Shown: positions 21,340-33,788, numbered from the stretch's first letter. The stretch: 64,000 nt of DNA from Macrocystis pyrifera (GCA_031763025.1 JASSKH010000001.1:26202118-26266117); one strand, 5' to 3'. The notes: generated from the sequence alone by a model not told the origin. Program-made: numbers and translations.

Positions 21340-21479
21340 AGCAGCGCCTCTCGCGGCATCTTCTTCGCCGTCGACGCTTTTGTCCGTCGGGGGCGTCGCG
21401 TGGTTGGCCTCGGAGGGGTCTAGCAGCCAGGTCACGTCGTCGGTGTTGACGATGGCTCGCGCTATCCTGGTCTGCTCGA
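21340..21479 (-). CDS. Endonuclease V, N-terminal helix exon
   Basis: Encodes [18 protein letters not shown] and LDPSEANH, matching the EQARLK...W..DP segment that precedes the first catalytic Asp in eukaryotic EndoV. The acceptor is GATAAG|TCGAG, preceded on this strand by a C-rich tract (21487-21542). The 3' boundary is not fixed; an Asp/Gly-rich extension runs toward the satellite, and a phase 0 donor such as CAAGC|GTCGGC near 21331 is possible. The exon with the start codon was not found upstream. Confidence 0.7.
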
Positions 21480-21767
21480 CTTATCGACAGAGGAGGGGGG
21501 AAGGGGGGGGGGGAACGGGGGGGGGGGAGGGGGGAGGGGGAGAAGAGGGATATGAGCATACAACTCGATGTTTTCGTATAACTTTCAATTAGTAATGGTG
21601 GTATATCTGGCGGGTATTACCTGGCTCACGCACGTAGTAGTAGTGAATAGTTGATCGCATTATCATATATATATATCCTGTCTATTTTTTCTGGATTTCT
21701 TGATGGTGCAGGGGGCGGTCGTTATCGTCAACGCGGTTGTTTGTACTGCTATACTGCTGTATACGAG

Positions 21768-21870
21768 GTACATACAGGTATATATACCAGGTATATACTA
21801 CTGCTCTACGAATTACCTGTATACGAGGTACATACAGGTATATATACCAGGTATATACTACTGCTCTAAA
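21768..21870. repeat. ~60 bp tandem duplication with TACCAGGTA motifs
   Basis: TGTATACGAGGTACATACAG...TATATACCAGGTATATACTACTGCTCTA occurs twice in tandem. Confidence 0.85.
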
Positions 21871-22358
21871 AACGAATTTCCTGGCATACCTGGCATGTTT
21901 TAACATCAACTATGAATGACGGTAATTTTACGTACTCTTCACTCTGATGGAAAACAAAAATAATATCGGTACGCGAAGCTTTCATGTTCATATGTATAAC
22001 GGGTTATCACATACTCCCTGGTACACATACTGCTGTACCACACACCAGCAGTATGTATTTACATTATACCACCAGATACCAGGTACACACGTACACCAGG
22101 TGCGAGAGAGGCCGGCTGTGATGTGCGTCGGATTCTTTCGCTGCTGCTTTGCCCTTCATGCATCAAAGCAGCAGCAGCAGCAGCAGTGCCACTACGACAA
22201 TATTTGAATATTTGAAGCCATTACGAGTATCATATCGTACCACCACCAGCACCACCCACCAGTAGTATTAATAGTGTTAATATTACCTCGTTTTAAGAAA
22301 AAGACACTGAACTCCACTTACTTGTTGTGAACTCTGCGCAAACATCCCGATTTATTTA

Positions 22359-22486
22359 TTACGGGGGGGGCGGACTATAGTAAATGGGACCTACGGTACA
22401 CATTAAAACCTATATATTTACCTATTTTCACTCAAAATATTTGGTGCTATTTTTACTTCCATATAATAAAAAATGGTCCCCCGTAA
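22359..22486 (+). mobile_element. TTACGGGGG MITE, copy 13
   Basis: TA | TTACGGGGGGGGCGGACTATAG ... AAATGGTCCCCCGTAA | GAGT. The right arm is split by about 20 extra AT-rich bases. Confidence 0.82.
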
Positions 22487-22499
22487 GAGTACAGCAAAA

Positions 22500-24950
22500 A
22501 ATAATTCAGCACGTTCAACGTTTGGTACAACGCGCATGCATGCAAAATGCACTATAATACTTGTATAATATATTATGTAATTAATTGTTTGTTGCCGATC
22601 AATGTCTGTGTGTCTGTGTGTCTGTGTGTCTGTGTCTGTACCGGCGGTACAGACGAAAGTCGGTCTATCCGCTGTCCGCCGTGTCTGTTTCTCTCGGGAT
22701 TTTTTCAGGATTATTGTTTATATTTTTTGAATAAAATATTGGTACGTCGTGTTAATACGAGTATACTAGTGTATACAAATACCAGGTATTCATTTTTCTC
22801 TTTAATAGTACGTCGTTTGGTAGACTCCATGTAGTAAGTACTACTACTGCTGTAAGTGATGTTAATATTTAAGTATATTATTATTAATAGTTTACTTGCT
22901 GACTGGTATATACTTGGCTGTATACATATACACATCCTCACTCGTATACATACTCACTCTACTCGTAGTCTACAGCAGTGTATGAAATAATCGCCGTTTT
23001 CTGGTCGCGATAAACGCGCATGCATACATAAATCGAAAACCTGGGGCTGCCTCATCTTGTCAAAGTGCCAATCAAAAATCAACAAACTATTAAAAAACAA
23101 AAAAATACAGCACCAACCAGCACCAGCACCAGCACAGCGGCACCAGCACCAGCACAGCACCAGCACCAGCGGCAGCAGCAGAAAAGATGAAATAATAATG
23201 GTAGTACCGCCGGCCGCCACAGCGATAAAAACAGAGAACCCAGAACCACCACAGGGCGAGGCCCCCCTGAAAATATCAGAATATCAACCAGCCGTTCATT
23301 CTTCTTCTTCGCAGCGGAGTGACAAGGGTCGACATCTATATTCCGATGAACATAAACCCATGTCTCGGCGTGGTTGGTCTATAATCTAAAATATCCGAAA
23401 TGAGACCCTCTCTGTATCCAAAACATTATATTCGGCCGATTTCAATTTTGGCGAGATATTTTAATTGAAAAAGCACCCGCCTGATGAACGTTGTGCGCTG
23501 TGTATATATATCCAGCTCGCCTTCTTGTGTTCGTTTGTACTGCTGTGCACAAAAAATGAAGTAAAAAAAAAAATGGCCTCTACTCCCTCGCTGAGCCCTG
23601 CTATGGATACCTCGTCCTCCTCCTCCTCTTGCTCGGGCACGCCAGGGGCAGAGGTCGGCCGCCGGAGGCAGCCAACAATAATATATCCCTGCGCTCTCGG
23701 CGATCAACAACAACAACAGATAGATGATATTATTATTATTGCAGATTTTTCATCTATCTATTTTATCCAGATCTACCAGTACCTGTCTCTATGTCTCTTT
23801 GTTCTGCTTCCGCACGAGATTTCCTGTCTCAACAGAATTTAAAAGTCACGACCATATACCACCGCGCGTCGTTTCTCGTGACGTGTGACAAAATTCTTCT
23901 CCTCAAATATGGCTATCATAATCTGCTGTCTTGGTGGAAAAACTATTACCACCAGGTATATTAAAATAATAGTGATACGTGTACATACGTACTTCACCTC
24001 GTATAGTATACCTGCCAGTCAGTGCTATGTGACACGTATAAACCACTGCTGCGGTGATGGTGTGCTGCTATTATTCATAAGGTTCTGGTGTAACTAACTG
24101 CTGTTACACAGCACAGCCGTAGTGTACCTGTACAACATGCATGCATGCATGCCTGCAGCTGCATGCTCAAAAGTCAGAGAAGTGCCGTGTGGAGAAAAAC
24201 CTGATTTGCCTGCCTCCCTTTCTTTGATTGTTGTCTTTGCTTTGCCCTTTCTTTTTCTCTCATTTTTCTCTCTCTGGACTCTGTGCACTCTCTGTGCACT
24301 CTCTCACCCATCCAATGCGCTTCCAAAGTTTCTTCTTCTCGTGGCTCCTCCGACATCTTCTACTGATGATACTGCTGCTTGTGTGCAGCCTATTATATAT
24401 ACTCTAGACGAGTAATATGGTATCAGTATATCTCCCCGACCATGCGTAGTACGTACTATCTCTGTCTCTTCTCGTTTTAATTTTTCCTTGGCCGGGTACA
24501 AAATACCCTGGTTGTGCTGCGCACACCCCGCCCCTCAATCGATGCTGCTGCTCACACCAGTTGTCGTGGTTGTTGTGGTTGTTGTGGCGCCTCGGGCGAG
24601 CAGGGGCTGGCGTCGGGGGCCACAATGCTCGGAAGTGTCCGAGGCTTTCAAAAATTCGGCTCCAGGAAGCCTCCGAAGCGCAACTTACATACGGTTCCCG
24701 CCATAAAATTCCGCGAGACTGTTGTTTTGATGACATACGACCGTTTTTTTTTTTTTTGTATTTGACAATCAATGCACACACACACGCCGCTTCTGATGTA
24801 CGCCCCCCCCCCCCCCTCTCTCCCTCTCTCTCTTCTCTCTCTCACAAACACCATCATCACTACCACATCACACACGCTCTCACAGCACCGCCACAACACC
24901 ACCACAGCCGAGTAGCCCCGATCTTTCGACGATCACAGCTGTAGCGTGAC
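22500..24950. other. Region between the divergent EndoV and EsV-1-7 genes
   Basis: Holds two TATTAATA octamers, a (TGTC)n-like microsatellite near 22605-22640, a CAG/CAC-rich stretch (23108-23180) and CT-rich sequence (24810-24845). A start codon in good context at 23573 opens a short Ser-rich frame (MASTPSLSPAMDTSS) that could be an upstream exon of either gene's neighbourhood, but no donor or homology supports it. Promoters of both genes should lie here. Confidence 0.35.
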
Positions 24951-25147
24951 GAGAAGCAGGTGGTACAGCGCACTACCCGCCAACGCTGTGAGCACACACC
25001 GGGACTCTAAGCACGCGAGCTCTATCTCTCCCTCTCTTGGCTTGGCTGCTGCCTTTGGGCACCAAGTTATATCCTGCTTCTTCTGGTCTGTGTTTTTGAA
25101 GCAAGCAAGCAAGCCCCACGCACGAACATTTTTTGGAAATACCTGGT

Positions 25148-25404
25148 ATGGCTTTGGACGTAAGAACGAGGGACCAGGGTAAAGAGTACTACCAGCGCGA
25201 GCGAGGCCACGCGCGCGCCATCAGCAGCAGCGGTAGTAGCAGCAGCTGGTCAGGTGCCCTCTTGACGAGCGGCTACCCATTGCCGCAGTTTTCCGGCGGT
25301 GGCGGTGTGCGGCGGGCGACGGCTGCGGTGCCCGGAGCACTTTTGCACACGATGCGTCCTCCTCATCGTCAGCAGCAGCAAGCAACGAGCACTTTCACCG
25401 CAGG

Positions 25405-25458
<54 letters not shown>

Positions 25459-26639
25459 ACGCAAGTCTTGGCTCAAGCCGGTGTCGAGCCTCCTGCGGGG
25501 CATCCCCCAGACGAAGCGCTTCGCGGAAAAGGACTACCACGGAGCTCGTGGCGGCATGATGTCCCGCAACCACCATCACCACCACCACCACCACCACCAC
25601 CCTGCTGCAGCTGCTGCTGCTCCGGCGGTTGATTCACCTTCCCAAACACATATGGTGCCTGCACTGCTTCTGAAGGAAGCGTCCCAGTTTCCTGCTGCTC
25701 CGGTGTGGCATGAAAACGAAGTCCGCGGACCGACAACACCAACAGGCCTAAAAACCCTCCGTCAACATGACGAAGCCGGCTCCTTCCACGATGATGCGCG
25801 TCCGATGCTCATCGACGCGCCGCGTGCCTCCTACCCAGCTGTCAGGAGGGACCGAGTCGGCAGCGTTTCCCCGCGGATCGTTCGCGCACAAGATGTTTTC
25901 GAGCCTACTGGAAATTCGAGCGAGTCATACAAGGACCAGGTAGCAATGAACGATCACCGCGAGTTGTACGACCTTCCTAGTCCTGTCAAGCGACAGCACC
26001 GCGAGAATTCTACGCCCTCCCGCGCCGCCTCCGCCGCCGCTGCACAGCCCGCCGCTGGCCGCGACATGGCGACCCAGTCGGTGTATCGCAGTACCGCTGA
26101 TGCAAGGCAGGGGCCGTTCGACCCTTTCTCAGGTGGCCCTCGGCCCAACGGCGGTGGCGGCGGCGGCAGCAGCAGCAACAACATCTTCAACCGCCGTTCC
26201 GATGTGCCCCGGAGATATTTGCCGGATCCAGTTGCAGTTCCCCGAGACCTCGACAACAGCAACAATGCGTACTGTGGTCCGGCACCGACCATGCATGTCG
26301 CAGTAGCGGCGGCGGCGGCGGCGATGGGGCCGGCACCACCTGCCTTCGGCGGTGGTGCCGTCGGTGGCGGCGGTGCCAGTGGGGCGGGCGGATCTCCTGC
26401 GAGGCAGCGCAAGGTGCAATGCCTCTTCGAAGGGTGCAGCAAGCGGCCAACACACGCCCAACGCGGCGAGAAGCCGATGTTTTGCGCGGAGCACCGGACC
26501 CGAGGCATGACCGAAGTAGTCCGGCGCAACCGTTGCCTGAAGCCCGACTGCAACAATCCCCCCCCGCTACGCCCTCCCCGGGCAGAAGGCCGAGTTCTGC
26601 AGCCAGCACAAGATGGAGAACTACGTGGATGTAAAGGTG
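25148..26639 (+). CDS. EsV-1-7 domain protein, exon 1 (two repeats, apparent frameshift)
   Basis: The ATG at 25148 is the first in-frame ATG of the long frame. The N-terminal ~400 residues are low complexity: Ser-rich, poly-Gln near 25405-25455, poly-His near 25570-25600, Ala- and Gly-rich. Then two EsV-1-7 repeats follow (C-x4-C ... FC-x2-H type): one with CLFEGCSKRP and FCAEH, a second starting CLKPDC. The second repeat loses frame at a run of eight Cs (26558-26565). The downstream frame then reads EFCSQHKMENYVDVK up to a good donor AAG|GTGAGA. EsV-1-7 proteins include the Ectocarpus developmental regulator IMM; their biochemical role is not established. The C-run shift could be a sequencing error or a real lesion. 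Confidence 0.85.
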
Positions 26640-27084
26640 AGAGAGGCATACATGTAGAGAGAGCAACCCGGAGGTTATTATGTTTGTTGCTGTACTGCTG
26701 TCACCAACAACAACAGCACCAACCAGCAGTACTGCTGTATTGTATGCCAGCAGCACAGCACAACAGTAAAAAATAGCAGTAGCAGCAGCTGGAAAACGTA
26801 TTGCATACAGACGGAGTCAGTAGCCCTGGTTATATGATACAGCAGCAGAGCACTGCTGCTGCTGCTGCTGTAGTTGCAACATGATTTATTTATTGGTGAT
26901 ATCAGATGATGGTGCCGTATTTTTTTGCGGAGAATCTCCAGAATTCTTATTCAGTCAGCTGCTGCTGTACCACCGTACTGATAGATTCTCGTGTACGTAC
27001 CAGGTATATGTGTATAAAGCAGGTGTCACCACACTGACAAATTTCCTGTGTATATACTTGTACTTGTGATGTTTTCGGGCGCCT

Positions 27085-27299
27085 TTAGATCCGTTGGTTT
27101 AGGTTGAAGCTTTTTTCTACCTTGCTCCTCTTGTACATTTGCTTGCGCGGCGGGCCTTGCGGCGCATCGTACTCGCCCCGACCGCGCAGAGAGAGAGTTC
27201 TCGCCGTAGGATGCTGCTCGCCCGCTCGATATGCCGGCTGTGCGTGGAAGCAGAGCAGGTCGCCTTGGGCTTTCTTGTTGTGCCACAAGAGGCCTCCAT
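27085..27299 (-). other. Unidentified GC-rich open frame in EsV-1-7 intron 1
   Basis: Minus-strand frame with a coding-like composition (contains GDLLCFHAQPAYRAGEQHP). No family recognised and no clear splice sites. It could be a decayed exon or a chance frame. Confidence 0.2.
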
Positions 27300-27678
27300 C
27301 CAACTGTCTTATCAATTGGCGACCGGAAATTGGAAAGAAACTGAGCCGGAAACGAGAGCCTCTCGTGTTTGCTGCGTGATTTCGCGTATTTTATCATCAT
27401 GATAGAGCAGTCCTTGTAGTATTAGTAGCAGATGGTGATGCCAATCTCGCAAGTCTTTACGCTCCCTTCAATTTTGTCGCCACCTCATCACACCTCCATT
27501 CTCTCCCTTCCCGTCCCCCCCCCCTCTGTCCCCACCTCCCTCCCCCCCCCCTCTGCTCGCTCGTCTCTTATTATCCACACGCTGCCCCGGTCGGATCGCG
27601 CAATTTAATTTAAAATTCAAATTTGAATGTGTATTTTACAAATGTATCATACGTGACTGCTGTATTATATTTTTCAAG

Positions 27679-27792
27679 CACCCCCGCTGCGAGTCGGAGC
27701 TAGGATGCGTGAGGCAGCCGACGTTCGGTTGGGAGGGGGAGAAGGCTCGCTTCTGCAGCGCTCACAAGGTCGATGGAATGCTCGACGTCAAG
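27679..27792 (+). CDS. EsV-1-7 domain protein, exon 2 (one complete repeat)
   Basis: Exactly 38 codons, phase 0 on both sides. Acceptor TTTTTCAAG|CAC, donor GTCAAG|GTCAGT. The exon is one whole repeat: CESELGC (C-x5-C instead of C-x4-C), RQPTFGWEGEKARFCSAHK, then DGMLDVK. One repeat per exon with phase 0 ends is the arrangement that allows repeat number to change by exon duplication. Confidence 0.9.
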
Positions 27793-28330
27793 GTCAGTAT
27801 ACTGCTGTAGTGTTTCGTTATATACCTTGGTGCACCAACAACAGCAGGAGAGCATTTTTGTTTTTGTTTCTACGCTCTCCCCCCTCCGTCTTCCCGTTTC
27901 TTTAGTTTGGAAAAACACTTTTCATACATGGTAGATATCTATGGGCAAGGATCTGAGCGCAGCTCACAGGGTATTTATTATCCATCTCATCCATGGGCCA
28001 AAAACCTGCACGTATGTACACGTATCATTCCCAGGATCGCGAGCATTGTACGTGTACCCTACGTACGTGCGACTCAATCTGTTCTATCATACGTTCCAAC
28101 GTTGAATGAGACGCGCATGACGAGTGCGACCACGTAATATGAAGTAGGATCCACAATCCACATTGTGGACTGAAAATACGAAAGTACTATTCGCATTTTT
28201 TATTATTTTATAGAGGTGCTCGAACCTCCAGCCTCGAACGGGGCATGGAATGAACACAGAAGTGTTCAACCTTATCAATGTTTTTTTTTTTTTTTTGATC
28301 ATCACTTTCACTTTCCAGCCTAACTTGTCG

Positions 28331-28894
28331 TAGGAGGATTTACCCACACAGCACAGCGATCTTCTGGACAAGCCGTGGTCACAGGTGTCGTCCCTTCCTC
28401 CCCCCGCTACGTGCCTTTATTGTTTGTCGCGTATAGGGTTCAGCGTTCCCACTGCTCGTCGATTTTTGTCGAATGTAGCTAAGTCACGCTTTTCGCGCTT
28501 TCCCCTGATCAATTTTTGTGTGAGAAAAAGTCCCTACGAGCGTGCACTCGGTGAGACTCGAACTCACGAAGTTGATCTTGATAGGCTCGCGGACCACCTA
28601 CCAAGCCACCGGGGACGCCGTGTATTAATGATAGTCGCCAATTACTCCGCGTGCCTACGAAAACCATTTCGTGGGTTCGAGTCTCACTGAGTGCATACTC
28701 GTACAGCAGTACGAGTAGGGACTCTTCTTGGATAAAAGTGATGCCGGAAAGCGCGAGAGCGTGAGTTTGCAACGTTCGATGAAAATCGATGAACAATGGG
28801 AATGCCGAAACCCTATGCGCGATTAGGAATGAAGGGACGACACCTACCTGTGACCGCGGCTCGTCCAGAAGATCGCTGAGGGTAAAGCCTCCTA
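28331..28894. mobile_element. 565 bp foldback element with inverted tRNA-like arms
   Basis: Two ~250 bp arms are inverted copies: TAGGAGGATTTACCC...CAGCGATCTTCTGGACAAGCC on the left, GGCTCGTCCAGAAGATCGCTG...GGGTAAAGCCTCCTA on the right. Each arm holds a tRNA-like B box (GGGTTCGAGTCTCAC at ~28674-28688; its complement at ~28549-28566). The left arm read in reverse also has an A-box-like TGGCTTGGTAGG. Flanking TAs fit a TA-targeted element. It lies in EsV-1-7 intron 2. Confidence 0.75.
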
Positions 28895-28900
28895 TTAATA
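28893..28900. repeat. TATTAATA scar at the right end of the foldback element
   Basis: The left end is TA|GGAGG, so the right end should read CCTCC|TA. It continues as TATTAATA, placing an extra TTAATA on the target-site TA. Confidence 0.6.
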
Positions 28901-30360
28901 CCAGCTGTTAGTAGCTGTACGATAATAAAAATAAATACCACTGCTGTGTCCGTAAATGTAAGAGCTGCTGGAATATTCATACTAAGTTGAAACGATAGAT
29001 TTATTAGCGAACATACTGGTACATGACTACTTGCCCCCAGCCTACGTACGGTTCATCCACTACTACTGCTTTGATGATGCGTCAGTCGCTCAACTCACTT
29101 TCAGCGTCCTCAGCTTTTTTTTTCCGACGGAGACAATAAAATAAAAATGCCAGGTACCAGGTATGTCTTGTTTATCAGTACGTTTCGCATGACGTCAGTC
29201 AAGATGTAAAACTGCAAAAAAAAAAAAACGTACGAGTGTCCCGAATGTTTTTTGTTTGTTCTGAAGTTCTATGAAACGAGAACGAGAGATTACGCAGCTT
29301 TCAAAGTTGAGTATCAACTTCTTAATCAGTGGAACTCACACCTATTTAATAGCATATTTCATAAATTAAATTTACAAAAACGATTCTGCGAAAAGTAGAT
29401 GAAGTAATAATTATCATACGAAGTTAACACTCGCAGTAGGCTGTAGTAGGAGCAATATATATCGAAAATATCCAGAAAAAAAAATGAAAATATAAGCGTA
29501 TTGCCGAGAGGGTACTATTAATATAATAATTGTGCTGAATTAAACACTTCCGGGTAGATGGACATATTGGACACGTGTCACGTCACATGTGTCACGTCAT
29601 AGTGTCCTTTCATTGAGCTACTCGTTTTTTTCGGTTGTTTTTTTTTTTCTTCTTTTTCCCGGGGTCTCGGGAGTCGCACGACGTAAGAGTCGGAGACGAG
29701 AGAGCCAGCTGACGCAAGTTCTCGGCGTGTTTTCTGGGTTGGCTGGCCAGGCGCGCGCGGGGGGGGGAGGGGCGTCTTCGGTTTTGTCGTTCTGGAAATC
29801 AACACATCATCATTTCTTCGTGTTGAGATATACAATACTAGCGCTCGTACTTGCAATTGCTACTGCTACTGGTACCTTCGCGTTCCCCAGTACTGACATG
29901 CAGTACCGCAGTACCTGGTACGTAATATAGTTGGCAGCACACTTTACTTTTGTTTTGCCGCTTAAAGCTCTGTACGCAAACACCGTTGGAATCTCTGCTA
30001 AAATAGTAAAATAGTACAGGTATTTTATCTACTGCTGCTGTACGAGCATTGGTGTTTTTTGTGGCCGGCGACGCGTCGAGCGCCGAGGGCAGAGCGCCGA
30101 GGCTGGACGAATCGTTAAAAAACATACTGTACCTACTGCAGGTATATCATGTGGGACGACACCTGACTATTAATAATTGCACACCAATTGTGCAAAATTA
30201 ACTTTGCACATCCCCAACCCCCACCCTCCACCCTTCTACCGCTGGCACCCTGGTATACCTCTAGTTATATACTCGATCCCATGTTAACCTGAGCCCTCCA
30301 AACTGATCCTGGGATACACTCGTGCTGTAGTATTTGCAAAGTCAGTGTTCACTTGACCCC

Positions 30361-30443
30361 TTTTTTTCTGCAGTCCCGTTTTGGGGACAAACCAGTCAAA
30401 TTCCAAGTATTTTGTCCCCTAAACGGGACTGCAGAAAAAAAAG
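30361..30443. mobile_element. CTGCAGTCCCG foldback MITE, copy 2
   Basis: TTTTTTTCTGCAGTCCCGTTTTGGGGACAAACC...CCAAGTATTTTGTCCCCTAAACGGGACTGCAGAAAAAAAA. Near-perfect hairpin. Confidence 0.85.
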
Positions 30444-30564
30444 GTAACGTTCCGCAGGACTTCGAAGCCGTTGTACTGTAAGTTGTAACGAGGCTTGCTT
30501 TGTAGCATTTTTTTCCCAAAGGACATACGAAAAAAGCTTGTCCACGATACCAGGCGTGCCGTTA

Positions 30565-30845
30565 GTTATCGGACAGATCATGATCTATCTGATCTATCTA
30601 TAGAAAGACCATCTAGTCCCTCACGTGCCGTTGTGAGAGGTTACGCAAAAGCTGCATGCATGGCACAGGCCCAGCGCAGCAAACATGAGCTGTAAGATCG
30701 TGCGGATTTTACGGATTCCGCCTGGCAACACGAGCTAAATTATACCTGGTACAAGACTGAGAATTGATCTGCCTTGAAATATCTAGATCATGAACTTCTG
30801 TGTGTGGGAATCGATAATCTGTCCGACATGTGTTGATGAGTTGAT
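30565..30845 (+). repeat. GATCT-rich TIR element, copy 4
   Basis: Begins ATCGGACAGATCATGATCTATC and ends GGAATCGATAATCTGTCCGAC, so the ends are inverted. The interior shares CGTTGTGAGAGGTTACGC, AAACATGAGCTG and GATCTGCCTTGAAATATCTAGATCATGAAC. Confidence 0.75.
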
Positions 30846-31469
30846 AGGAGTGTTCACTAAAAAAGCAGTATGCATGTGTACGTGGGACTGCTGTCAAATA
30901 CCTGGTAGTGGTCTACTTCGGGAAGTCAAATATTCGAATACCGTATGATATGTACGATACTGCAGTGAGTAGTGAAATATCCTGCTGCTGCTGCTGGTTG
31001 TGCTGGTGTTGGTGCTGGTGCCGTGTCGTGCGCCGATCTGGTTGGTGGCGGCTGGATTGTTGGCTATAGAAATCCCGATATGAGACTACTACTGTAAAGC
31101 AGTCTGTGGGGGTTGGGGAGTGAGGGGACCGCTCGGGCCACTCGGTCGGTGATGTTCTTTGAGATTCTGAGATTTCGAGATTCTTTTGAGTTTTTTTTCC
31201 CTCCCGACAAGTATTATACCAAGTAGTCATTTCAATGAAGCCGATCACTTGACTAATTTTATAGTCGGTGAGTCGGCCAGGCAGCGGGGGCTGGACAGGC
31301 GCGTTGTCGTCCTCTCAAAAAAATTCCTCCCGGGACTCAATGTCGATCTTCCTCCCCGTCCTCGACCTCTTCCTCTTCTTGTTGATGTTGTTGATGTTGC
31401 TCTTGTTCTGCCTGCAATACACGGGTTAACCTTGAGCGAGGTACTTTTGATGCTGCTGCTTGCTGTCGT

Positions 31470-31800
31470 ATAAAAGCAGACGGACCGGACCGACCGGCTG
31501 TATAAAACCTACACACGCGCTCTCTGCTACACGTCGGTCGAGCTATATAGGTGCCCATGCCCGGGTGTGTCTACGCAACATCCCGTCTTTGATCTGGTCG
31601 ATTCGATTCAGTTGGCTGCTGCCGCTGTGGTTGGTATATTACGAGCAGACGGACCGGACCGACCGGCTGTACAAAAAACCTGCACACTCACGCTTCGTAC
31701 ACCTACGTCGGTCGACGAGCTATATAGGTGCCCAAGCCCGGGTGTGTCGTGTACGATACGCAACATCCTTTCTTTGATCCGATCGATTCGATTCAGTTGA
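31470..31800 (+). repeat. ~165 bp tandem duplication
   Basis: AGCAGACGGACCGGACCGACCGGCTGTA...GAGCTATATAGGTGCCCA(T/A)GCCCGGGTGTGT...GATTCGATTCAGTTG occurs twice. No conserved frame. Confidence 0.8.
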
Positions 31801-32716
31801 CACGAACAAGAGTCTTCCCCTCTAACCCCCACCCCCCCCCGCCTCCCCCCGATCATGAAAAAAGATACGAGAGGGTGACTTTCAATTTCCTGCCGTATGC
31901 ATATCATGGCTTCATCGTAGGTGTGATCGTGGGATTGTCCGGGCCGGGCGGGGTCTTTATCAACGCTTAGCTTGGTTTTACTCGATTAATCGTGACTTGC
32001 CCGACCGACGGTCGCACGTAACTTTTCTCTCTGATCATCTCTCTTTCTGTTCACTCTCCCTCAACCGCGTCTTCCGCCATTCCGGCCAGCAAACCGAACC
32101 ATCACCACCACCACCAGTCATGATTGTTTTATCGCTTCCACTACGAAGCCCCCCCCCCTGCCTGTCCCCTCCAAACGCTCTCCCCGAGAGCGCGTGTCGG
32201 GTCGTTGATTATATTTTTGTTAACAAGTTGTGGTTTCGAGGATATTTGTTTACTTGTTTTGTTATTTTCTCTGCTCTCCGAAAACCTCGATAACTGGTAG
32301 TCTGGAGCGAGTGTGAAAACGGAAAACAAGAGCTATAAATTCATAGCTGCAAGTCGTAACAAAGTTATTGTTTTCTTTTTCTTGCGTTCCTTCTCACTTT
32401 CCGACCGGGTTAACTGGATTCGTTAGGGCTGTGGGTGTGTTGGCTGGACTTTACGGCTAGTTTTTAGTTGTCTGGCGAAGCAAACGAACTAAGTGACTCA
32501 GGTATACGAATCCATATAAGCCCTCGCGTCGAGCTATCTACAACGCACCAGTCAGATACAACGACGGAGGAACGGGGCGCAACTAACTGGTCATACCTCG
32601 TAGCCAGCTATTAATAACTAATAGTCTGTAGTACAAAGCCAACTGAAAGCTATTATCTGGTAGTCTGTAGCACCTAGCCAACTATGAAGTAGAGAGTAGT
32701 TGGCTTCTTGACCGGC

Positions 32717-32794
32717 TAGGACTGCAGTCCATTTGGGGAACAAATTGCCTGGAATTTTAGTAGATTGTCCCCACACGGGACTACAGTAGTCCTA
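32717..32794. mobile_element. CTGCAGTCCCG foldback MITE, copy 3
   Basis: TAGGACTGCAGTCCATTTGGGGAACAAATTG...TAGATTGTCCCCACACGGGACTACAGTAGTCCTA. Confidence 0.75.
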
Positions 32795-33098
32795 CAGTAG
32801 TGTTTTGCGAGTTAACCAACTCACGCAGTCCCACCACTTACGGGATGGGTTGGCGGCCTGTCTGTGCGCGGTGCCGCGCGTTCTTGTCTTTTTCCGGCGT
32901 CGCGAAAGTGCAGAATCCAGGAGCTAGAGCTGTCATACCCTGAGTATTTTTACTTACTATTATACTGTCTGTACGTATCTATGTACCAGGTACGTATATA
33001 TATGTACGTGTGCACTATTAATACCAGTACAAGATGATAGCAGCATGTTGTTTTTTTGGTGTATGTTTAACGTTTACGGCGCGGCATGGTACTACTAA

Positions 33099-33112
33099 TA
33101 TTAATATTAATA
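33099..33112. repeat. Double scar TATTAATATTAATA
   Basis: Two overlapping octamers share one TA, as expected if an element inserted into, and left, a TA of an existing scar. Confidence 0.55.
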
Positions 33113-33788
33113 GTATTTATTCATACCGCGGTATGGCGGCACCACTATTGATGTTTTCCCTTTTTTATGGTATCCTAGGTTTCTACGTTTACGTCACGGG
33201 GTGTGTGTGTCTGTCTGTCTGTCTGTCTGTATGGTACCGCGGTAAAGTAAAGCGGCACTACTATTAATATTATGGTTTTCTCTTTGAAACTGCGCTTATT
33301 CTTTGCGAATGGCGTTCGTATTATTATGCTTGTTGATAGAATGGAATAATGGAATAACGCTCTGCAGCGGTGCTGGCGCTGACTGAAGTATGTTGCGTCG
33401 TAGGGGGTGACTCAACAAGTACAATTTTAACGGCGTTATTTTATTGGTATGTCGGTAACGCGTAAGAGTGCTGGTTATTTCAAAGAAGGGGTGCGGTCGG
33501 TTTTTCAGTGCTGGGTTTGTTTCTCGACAACAGCAGCAGTAAGAAGGACAGTAAGGACAGTAAGAAGGGCTTCGAGCTCTAATGTCGAGCAACTATGTTT
33601 TCGGATGGCTCTCGACCAGATTTTTTGCGAAAACGCCTTGTTCCCATATTGGCAAACCTTCCCGTTCTCGAAAAAACGAACGAGCGTTGAAAGACGATGC
33701 GCGCCCCTTTTCGATAACCCGCACCCTTACGGTACTCAGCGGGCAGTGTGTAGTTTATGAATGGAATGCATACATACGTTGCCAGCTA

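Noticed and set aside
20899..21435. Asp-Pro-rich or Val-Gly-rich protein
   Set aside because: Frames through the GGGGTC satellite. EndoV homology shows the array interrupts a conserved protein segment, so it is better read as intron.
28549..28690. Two tRNA genes
   Set aside because: B boxes are good, but no acceptor stem or full cloverleaf could be drawn and the copies are inverted parts of a foldback element.
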